Shown one piece after another: positions 39,152 to 64,000 of a stretch of 64,000 nt of DNA; position 1 is the stretch's first letter; every line of letters starts with the position of its first letter. Under the pieces are notes generated by a model that was given only the letters and a program-made list of their open reading frames with translations, had not been told where the DNA came from and did not search any database. The stretch comes from Anas platyrhynchos (lineage: Eukaryota > Chordata > Aves > Anseriformes > Anatidae). The DNA is taken from contig NC_092590.1 in assembly GCF_047663525.1 (NCBI RefSeq), positions 12,730,001 to 12,794,000 of the forward strand, written 5' to 3'. Made by a program: the position numbers and the translations under genes.

Positions 39152-42100
39152 GTATTCTCAGCAAAGAGACACAAGCTGCCTTTCAAAATGTCTCCAAAAT
39201 ATCCCACGTTTTCCGTCTGAGGAAACAGGGAGAACCACCCAGCACTATTCTCCAAAACACTAGCATGACGTATTTTCACATGTCTAGCAATAAAATCGCT
39301 GCCAATTTCCTCCATCTCTGATATCATCTACTACTTGCAAGGGAAGGGAATGACGAGCTTCCACGTGGTAATATGAGGCAGCGAAAAATGATGGGAAAGT
39401 CTTCTTTCCACCCACACCACCTCCCTGCCAGTCGCCTATCAGGATGCTGATCTGGAACCGTGCTCCTTTTTGTGCTCCTTTTACAGTCAGAAGTTCCCAC
39501 TTAAACATTCCCCTGACGGCTTTTCCCATCAGACTGCAACAGAAGCATCCCTCTGGAAAATCCAGACCATGCTGCTTACACGTCAGTTCAAATAATAGCT
39601 GCTGCTGCTGTAACCTCCCTTCTTATGCTTGCTTCACACAGGGCTGGCAGGTCAGACTCCCGTGGAACAGGCCCTGGCTGATGCCATCGTGGACACCATC
39701 GATGATTTCATGACACTTTTCCCATGGGCAGAGAAAAATCAGGAAGTGAAAGTAAGACAATCGCTAATTTAAACAAAGATACCACTTAAGCCACAAACGC
39801 ATTTCTCGGCATCTCCTGGAAAAACAGGCACATGCCAACCCTTAGGTCCATCATCTTAGCTCACCCCAACATAGCTGAGCTGGAGGACATCTGTGGCTTT
39901 TCCTCAAGAGTAACCAAGCCAAAGTCTCCTCCTCCTCCACCTGATTTTTGCTCCCAGTGGAAGCAGCAATAGGTCATCCTCAGCTTTCCCTCCCTGGTTC
40001 ACCTTACACACATCAAACTGCTCTTCAGAGGGGCAAGACAGGACACTCCCATCCCAGCCAGCACTGTAATACCTGTGTCCTGTCACAGACTAAACTCCAG
40101 TCCTTCTATTTCTGCTAACTCAGCAGGACTAACAGCTCCATCCCATCTACACTTTTTTATTTTTACTTCTTGATTTCTTCTTGACTTTTCGTGTCAGTCT
40201 TCAGTAACTGCAGCTGCCAGGGACAAATGTTTTCAATTAATTACGAGAATAGCATAAGGCTGTGGGTGCTGCTGAAAAGGCGAGCATCATATCCTCACCT
40301 CCCTCACTGGCACCACAACCATGTTCTACAGACCCTCTAGGCCCCGTCACTGTCCTCTTTGGTGCTTCTGCAAATACCAACGCTGAGGGTACTGCAGGGC
40401 CACAGCTCCTTTAACACAGTCACAGGCAAGTCCCGCAGCACCTGAGGTTTTTGGTATCTGTCTCTCTCGCTATACTCGCTTACCAGAACTGCAAATGCAA
40501 GCCCTGCAGATTTGTTGCTCAAGCGACAGGGCGATGGATGAGTGAACTCCAGCGTCGTACTGGTTATGCACAGCTCCGACCCAGCAGACGACCTGATCCT
40601 TTCAGGAAAGAGGTGTAACACCACACGTAACCATTAACCACCAGTGCAGCCACCTCTCTCCAAACATTTCAGACTGAGTGGGATATGGGATTATACAAAG
40701 TGTGAAAGACAAAACGTTGACAAAAAAAATAATAATAAGCGATGAAATTTACCACAGCGCTCTGAAATCTTGCAGAAGGAAAGCGTATGTGTAAGTTTCA
40801 GTATTCAAAAACACCAATTAGTTCATTGCCTAGTGGCTTCCTGAAGTTTTCTAACGTGGGGAGGGAAGCTTTGACTCATGACTTTAAAGCAATGGAGGAA
40901 CAGCCACGCTACTGCTCACAGAGCAGGGCAGAAACACGGCTGCCACAGTCCTGCTGTTCTGTCACGGGGAAGCTCTCAGCTGTGCCCCAGCTCGTCCCAA
41001 AGCACTGCTCCCAAACACAGGCCCAGCTCACGCCACCACCGCCAAACGCAGAAGGGAGGAGAGGTCACAGGCAAGCCTGGTGTGCCTGAGTGCACGTATG
41101 CTGCGAGGGTGTGTGTGGGGGCCAAAGATGATGTAAAACCTTGCTGTTCTGGGTGTTTCTGGTACTATTAATTCTCCCTTTCTCCTCCTGGATCCACTGC
41201 CACCACCTTGTGGTGGAAGTGTGGAGTACTGGAGACTTGTGAGCCAAAAAGATTTAAATGACTTACACATGGCAAAGGAGAAAAGTCAGAAAATTTCCCC
41301 GTGTGACAGGAGGAACGCCTTTCTTTCTGACACGATTTGAGTGAGGTGTTATCGTACCTATCCAGTAGCAAGAAAAAAAGAAAGAAAATGAAAACAGGCA
41401 AAGGAAAGTGAACACAGGTGGAAGGTGGGACAGATCACGGCCTTACTGACTACAAGATATAATGCAGGGTAATAATATATTCTTACATACCCATACATAT
41501 TTTTGCAAGAGGTGGTTGGTTACACTTAAAAAAAAAAAAAAAAAACCCAACAACAACCAACCAACCAAAGCTACGTTTCTGGGTTGCAAACTTCTGGCTG
41601 TTACTTGCAGTAACAGCACTCAGTTACTGAGCTCTTAGCAGAAGGAGATGCCAAGACTTCACTTTGGTCTGCAGAAATAGTGGTTGTATTCCAGCCAGCA
41701 TCTAGTCTGCTGCCTTTTCTAATTTTTATTTTTTCTTCATTAACCTGAATTTCAAAGCTGTTGAAAGTAACTCTGTTATTATACAGCAGTGCTTGTTTAA
41801 CCTACGTTGAGCACATTCCTCCAAGAAAAAGTCAAATATTAACTGCACCAACTGTGCCACAGGGCAGTCCAGCTGATCACAGCAGTTTGCAATCTCACTC
41901 ATTTCCATACAGGTGGCCAGAGAAAAGGAGGAATACTTCCTTATTCCCGAGAAACAGTTAACTCTTTACGAGCGGCCTCAAAACTTTCTGCTAGGGGAAA
42001 CAGCAGAGAAACACCACTGCTCAGTCTTATCCTGCATCCACTAACATGCAAATAAGGCAGGTACCCTTCAGTACAGACCTTAGCCTTCAATACTACGTAT

Positions 42101-43661
42101 TTTAAGCAACCCAAATCTCGTTGTGTGGACAAAAAATGGAGAATAACCCACTAACATAAATGAGCAAAGATGCATCCAGCAAAAGCTCAAAAACCTGGCT
42201 GCATGCTTCACATAAGACGGGCAGGCAAAGACAAATAACTGGCCAAGATTTGACTGACAGCAGGAAAGACTTGGTTATGGGATTCTGGAAATCTGATACA
42301 CTGCATGCAGAAAGAGACCATGAGCGTCAGTCCCCTACATGTCTAGTTTTATCGCTGAATTCTTCCCAAATCTAGTGCAGGGCTCCTGCCCTGTTAATAC
42401 CTGTAGATGAGCAGCACCACCACACACTGCTCTGTGGGAGCACTCAGCATCTTGGAGCATTAAGGGAGCAACTGGCTCTTCACATGGCTGACCGAGTCAA
42501 AGCCTGGGTGTTGGGGCATCTAACACACTTCCCAGGTAATTACTTCAGTTTTCAGAAGCTGTACAGTGCCCATTTGCACATACTCAACTGACACCTGCTG
42601 CTGCTTTTATCTTAAATATCTGCTACTTCTGCTTCATTAATCCTTACCTGGATGTTAACAGATTCCTTCCTCCAAAAGAGTAGCAGGGAATAAGAAACAG
42701 GGAATACTTTAAAATTTGGGCCAGACCAAACGATTCCACCGTCACCTTCTCCAGTTTTTTCTGTCCATCTCTCTCACAAGAAACCCCCAAGAATTCAATT
42801 TTGCCGGCTGCTGTGCGTACCCACTGACGTGCATGTGCTTTGTTCTTCCCTCAGCAACAAGCATTTAATGACATCCTCACCAACAAAGCACCTGAGTTAC
42901 TGAAAGATTTGGATGCTTTCCTGGGGGATAACAAATGGCTGGTGGGGAAATCTGTGAGTATTATTTTTATTTCTCCCTTGCCAACCAGACTGCCAGTAAA
43001 ATGCAATTGTTGGCTATTGCTGAATTTCTGCATTTTTACACCATCCCATGGTATCTTGCAAAAAAATATGTATTTTTTCTTACTGATACACAACTGGTGG
43101 CTTAATTGCAAAGCCAGTTTTGCTCATACCTTCAGAAAAGGCAAAGTAGGACAGATTTGCATTTGCCAAATCAGTTTCCATGCTGACACAAAACTTTAAA
43201 TGCATTTGTACTAGTTCATAGAGATATGAGTTTAGAATTCTGCTTAGAGTCACTGCTCAGTTTAATATATAAAAATAAGAAAAAAAATCAAGTCCTTCCT
43301 ACAAATATTAACAACTTTTTATTTGTTAAGCTTTGCATTGTATCTAATTACTAGCTCTGTAGCCATAAACTTAAAGAAAAAAAGCTCAAAGCAGATCAAT
43401 TCATGCTTCATTTTTGTAGTTTGCAGAGACTATTAGTAGTCCCAGCTTTTGAGATCACTGATTAAAACTAACTTTGTTCTCCCCCCTTTCCACCAGGTAA
43501 CGTGGGCCGATTTCTATTGGGATGTATGCAGTACAACACTTCTGTCCTGCAAACCTGACCTGGCAGACAAGTACCCCAGGCTTTTGGCTCTCAGGGACAG
43601 AGTGCAAGCACTTCCTGCTATTGCAGCCTGGATCCAGAAGAGACCGAAGACAATAATGTAA
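29136..43661 (+). CDS. HPGDS: Hematopoietic prostaglandin D synthase (sigma-class GST), complete, 5 coding exons
   Basis: Cytosolic glutathione-dependent enzyme that isomerises prostaglandin H2 to prostaglandin D2, and a sigma-class glutathione transferase. Coding segments 29136-29268, 38106-38198, 39642-39751, 42855-42953 and 43497-43661 join in frame across GT-AG introns to 199 residues, the family length. Residues 1-75 form the thioredoxin-like N-terminal domain, with Tyr8 (activates glutathione), Arg14, Trp39, Lys43, Lys50 and Gln63-Ser64 for glutathione binding. The helical C-terminal domain has Asp93, Asp96 and Asp97, the metal-binding trio at the dimer interface, plus Trp104, Lys112 and Cys156 of the active-site cleft. 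The C-terminal residue is Met199 where I recall Leu in mammals. The start is fixed by conservation of the Met-Pro-x-Tyr-Lys-Leu opening and the acceptor just before it. No frameshift or stop is seen, so the gene looks functional. It is convergent with SMARCAD1. Confidence 0.97.
35669..35685. repeat. Poly(A) run
   Basis: Seventeen A residues, HPGDS intron 2. Confidence 0.7.
36205..36472 (+). mobile_element. CR1 LINE 3' fragment, sense orientation
   Basis: It begins with the characteristic GGAGCTGGGACAGGGGAGGG, then GGTTCTGCACCCAGAGGGTGG, CAGGCTCCCCAGGGCAGTGG, TCAAGAAGCATTTGGAC and GACTCGATGAATTTTGTGGG. It ends in TTTCTATGATTCCATGATTC, the CR1 octamer tail. These are hallmarks of avian CR1 3' ends. 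The copy is strongly 5'-truncated, which is usual for CR1, and looks less diverged than the antisense copy at 12.1 kb. It lies in HPGDS intron 2 in the same orientation as the gene. Frames of up to 79 codons inside it are not genes. Confidence 0.92.
38106..38198 (+). CDS. HPGDS: HPGDS second coding exon
   Basis: 93 bases, acceptor CCAAG, donor GTAACA. It encodes residues 45-75 (Thr45 completed across the junction, Ile-Pro-Phe-Gly-Lys-Ile-Pro onward), including the cis-proline loop and Gln63-Ser64 of the glutathione site. It ends with the first base of Gly76. Confidence 0.95.
38261..38286. repeat. (AAAT)n microsatellite
   Basis: About six AAAT-type units in HPGDS intron 3. Confidence 0.7.
38412..38432. 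repeat. (CCAA)5 microsatellite
   Basis: Five CCAA units followed by an A run, in HPGDS intron 3. A similar CCAA run follows a poly(A) at 41546-41569. Confidence 0.75.
39104..39148. repeat. T-rich run broken by single C
   Basis: About 45 bases of T with two C interruptions, about 500 bases upstream of the third HPGDS coding exon. A simple repeat that is likely to vary in length. Confidence 0.8.
39642..39751 (+). CDS. HPGDS: HPGDS third coding exon
   Basis: 110 bases, acceptor CACACAG, donor GTAAGA. It encodes the rest of Gly76 through Lys112. It holds the metal-binding aspartates 93, 96 and 97 and the active-site Trp104 and Lys112. It ends on a codon boundary. Confidence 0.95.
39752..42854 (+). 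other. HPGDS: HPGDS intron 4
   Basis: A 3.1-kb intron, less AT-rich than its neighbours between about 39.8 and 41.3 kb. It contains a poly(A)-(CCAA)n compound repeat at 41528-41569. No exon-like segment recognised; the short ORFs overlap on both strands and have no recognisable homology. Confidence 0.9.
41528..41569. repeat. Poly(A) followed by CAA/CCAA repeats
   Basis: Eighteen A residues, then CCCAACAACAACCAACCAACC. Compound simple repeat in HPGDS intron 4. Confidence 0.75.
42855..42953 (+). CDS. HPGDS: HPGDS fourth coding exon
   Basis: 99 bases, acceptor TTCCCTCAG, donor GTGAGT. It encodes residues 113-145, Gln-Gln-Ala-Phe through Gly-Lys-Ser, part of the helical domain. It starts and ends on codon boundaries. 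The frame stays open for another 81 codons into the intron, so intron retention would give an altered C-terminus. Confidence 0.95.
42954..43496 (+). other. HPGDS: HPGDS intron 5
   Basis: A 543-base intron, donor GTGAGT and pyrimidine-rich acceptor TTTCCACCAG. The exon 4 reading frame continues into it as far as 43199. Nothing else recognised. Confidence 0.92.
43497..43661 (+). CDS. HPGDS: HPGDS last coding exon
   Basis: 165 bases including the stop TAA (43659-43661). It encodes residues 146-199, from Val-Thr-Trp-Ala-Asp-Phe to Lys-Thr-Ile-Met. It contains Cys156 of the substrate cleft and the conserved Arg-Leu-Leu-Ala-Leu-Arg helix. Confidence 0.95.
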   Translation, partial: VTWADFYWDVCSTTLLSCKPDLADKYPRLLALRDRVQALPAIAAWIQKRPKTIM

Positions 43662-43697
43662 ATCAGTTGTCCAGTAGAAAAACAAATTCATATTTTG

Positions 43698-43703
43698 ATT
43701 AAA
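43698..43703 (+). terminator. HPGDS: Candidate HPGDS poly(A) signal, ATTAAA
   Basis: ATTAAA, the commonest variant poly(A) hexamer, 37 bases after the stop codon. It would give a very short 3' untranslated region. Use is not proven. Confidence 0.4.
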
Positions 43704-44027
43704 ACACTGCAAGCATCTTAAGTTATTAATTTTAGAATCATTTGAATTAATTTCACATGGCTATGCAAATCCAAATCAGATTCTATCACTTCTGTTTTTG
43801 AGAGGATGCATCTAAATAGCTGATTGAGTAGAGTAGAGCCTGAGGCAGAGGTGTAGCTCCAGCCACCTTTCCCTCACTGCTATTGAAGTGTTTCATCAAT
43901 CCAATTAATGTCCGGTGGGTTCTCAAAGGGAAGAGAAATTAATCTTATTGGACAGAAGTAATCTCAACTATATATATATGTATTTTTTATTTTATTTTTT
44001 TTGACTTTCAGTACTGGAGGAAACCAG

Positions 44028-44033
44028 AATAAA
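44028..44033 (+). terminator. HPGDS: Candidate HPGDS poly(A) signal, AATAAA
   Basis: Canonical AATAAA 367 bases after the HPGDS stop codon, the first AATAAA on this strand downstream. It would give a 3' untranslated region of about 390 bases. Choice between this and the ATTAAA upstream needs transcript ends. Confidence 0.45.
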
Positions 44034-44054
44034 GGAGAATAGAAATATTTGGGA

Positions 44055-44965
44055 GGGTTAAGGACACAGCCAATACAAAGAGGAACTACCCACTTTGTCA
44101 ACAATCTTCACACTTCTCAAACAATTGTTGTTCCTGTTACACCATTACAAACAATGCAGCTGCCCAGCCGAGCTGCTGCCCACCCCAGTACTAGTTCTCC
44201 AGCTGCAAAAACATTCAATTGCTCAGTATCTCTTCTAGTAAAGGCAACAAACAATGGTGGCAAGGGTGAAAACAGGTGTAGAACAAAACAAATGAATAAA
44301 CAGTTTGTTCTTCCAGCAATGGGATAAGCAGGTATGTGGAACTGCTAACAACAGGGTGGGTTGTAGATGCAAGCAGTTTACCCAAACTCAAGGGGAGACA
44401 AGTGCTTGCAAGAGGACTCCACTGTCTGTTTTAAGTAGATAAACCGCAACAGACTTGGGTAATCCTCTGGGATGCAAATGAACAATGCCGGGAAAGTGCT
44501 TCCCCTTACTTACCTCCCCCCTTTTCATGTAACTATAGAAGTGACATAAATCAAGAAGTTCAGAGATTAAACAGTTATTGGCAGAAATGAAAGCAAGGTC
44601 CAATCTTAAGCAGAGATGCGTATTTGCATCTACCTGCTTTTGCAATTCCTTGCATTTTGTTGTAGCTGTTCACAGATTTTTCCTTCTTCAGCTTCCACTC
44701 TCTTCTTCGGTGAAAGACTTCAGATTGCACTCTGGGTGGAGAGCTCTGTTTGGCACTATTTTTATAATCTATATTCTATCACAACTTTGATTCAAGTATA
44801 ACAAATTATCTATTACATGTATATTATCTACTACTGGATAAAGCCACACCAGGTCAAATAGAGCATTCCAGTTCATTTTAAAGCTGCCTCTTGGATTACA
44901 CGCAAGGAAACATAACATGCAAGTTTATCAAACCCCATCCCACAATAACCACAGAATGAAAATAT
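44055..44965. other. Gap between convergent HPGDS and SMARCAD1 3' ends
   Basis: About 0.9 kb with no coding signal. ORFs of 60-92 codons here lack any recognisable domain. AATAAA motifs for the opposite strand lie at both edges (44985-44990 and 43986-43996), so transcripts from either gene may run into the gap. Confidence 0.6.
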
Positions 44966-45460
44966 TTTGTTAATCGATGGAGTTTTTATTTGAACAAGTT
45001 GGTACAAAACCAGTACAGTACATCAAGTGAACCAAAACAAGCAGAAACAGACTCGAGCATTGTCAAATAAGGCACATATAAAAAAATCTACACGCATAAT
45101 CCAGTGAAACAGACAGTCATTTCATATATATATTTGGAGGTAGAAATAATTACAAAAATACTGACAAATCTTAAGCAGTAGCAGATCTGTTAAAACAATT
45201 ACTACTTAGGTCCCCATTTAAAAAAATGTCCTGGAAAATAACATTTTTTCAGCATCTGATGTTGGCACGTTTGTGCTATTTCTGTTTTCAAGCATCAAAA
45301 GAATGCTGTTGCTGTTAAAAATTATCAATACCATGAGGAATACAATGAAGAAACTATAAAAAGTTATAAATTTACATTATTGGTGACCATGAACTTTATG
45401 AACGAGTTCTTGGGGTACAATGTTACCTTTCTTCCTTGAATTCCACAACATATTTACATT
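44966..45460 (-). other. SMARCAD1: SMARCAD1 3' untranslated region (inferred)
   Basis: From the stop codon at 45461-45463 down to the first minus-strand AATAAA. AT-rich and without an open frame. The end is inferred from the signal position only. Confidence 0.5.
44985..44990 (-). terminator. SMARCAD1: Likely SMARCAD1 poly(A) signal
   Basis: TTTATT on the plus strand is AATAAA on the minus strand, about 470 bases after the SMARCAD1 stop codon. It predicts a 3' untranslated region of roughly 490 bases ending near 44965-44975. A second pair of minus-strand AATAAA motifs lies at 43986-43996. Confidence 0.55.

Positions 45461-64000
<18,540 letters not shown>

Larger units (their letters stand above)
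38199..39641 (+). other. HPGDS: HPGDS intron 3
   Basis: A 1.44-kb intron from donor GTAACA to acceptor TTCACACAG. It holds an (AAAT)n tract (38261-38286), a (CCAA)n tract (38412-38432) and a T-rich run (39104-39148). No coding signal. Confidence 0.9.

Overview
The window is nuclear DNA from a vertebrate, and almost certainly a bird. It is AT-rich and intron-rich, with no prokaryotic gene organisation. It carries CR1 LINE fragments whose 3' ends have the avian ATTCTATG-type tail, and a decayed avian endogenous-retrovirus solo LTR. Its two recognisable protein genes are vertebrate genes. I cannot assign order or species from the sequence alone.

Layout. Bases 1 to about 18.7 kb are intergenic, with simple repeats, one antisense CR1 remnant and no convincing gene. 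From about 18.74 kb to about 43.7-44.05 kb on the plus strand lies HPGDS, the hematopoietic prostaglandin D synthase (sigma-class glutathione transferase). I propose a TATA plus octamer promoter and a short untranslated first exon ending at 18840. Five coding exons follow (29135-29268, 38106-38198, 39642-39751, 42855-42953, 43497-43661). They join in frame to a complete 199-residue protein with every catalytic and metal-binding residue I know for the family. From 64000 down to about 44.97 kb on the minus strand lies the 3' two thirds of SMARCAD1, a SNF2-family chromatin remodeller. Fifteen complete coding exons plus the last 7 bases of a sixteenth at the window edge encode the whole two-lobed ATPase and the C-terminus (about 600 residues). 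The CUE-domain half lies beyond the right edge.

HPGDS and SMARCAD1 are convergent, tail to tail, with about 1.8 kb between their stop codons. Both have candidate poly(A) signals in that gap, and alternative use could make their 3' ends overlap. HPGDS makes prostaglandin D2 in the cytosol. SMARCAD1 works in the nucleus on chromatin and repair. I see no functional link beyond being neighbours, an arrangement I recall also in mammals.

I looked for an undescribed system and did not find one. The most useful observations concern the HPGDS promoter and leader exon, weak splice donors and open introns in the two genes, the convergent 3' ends, and the solo LTR.
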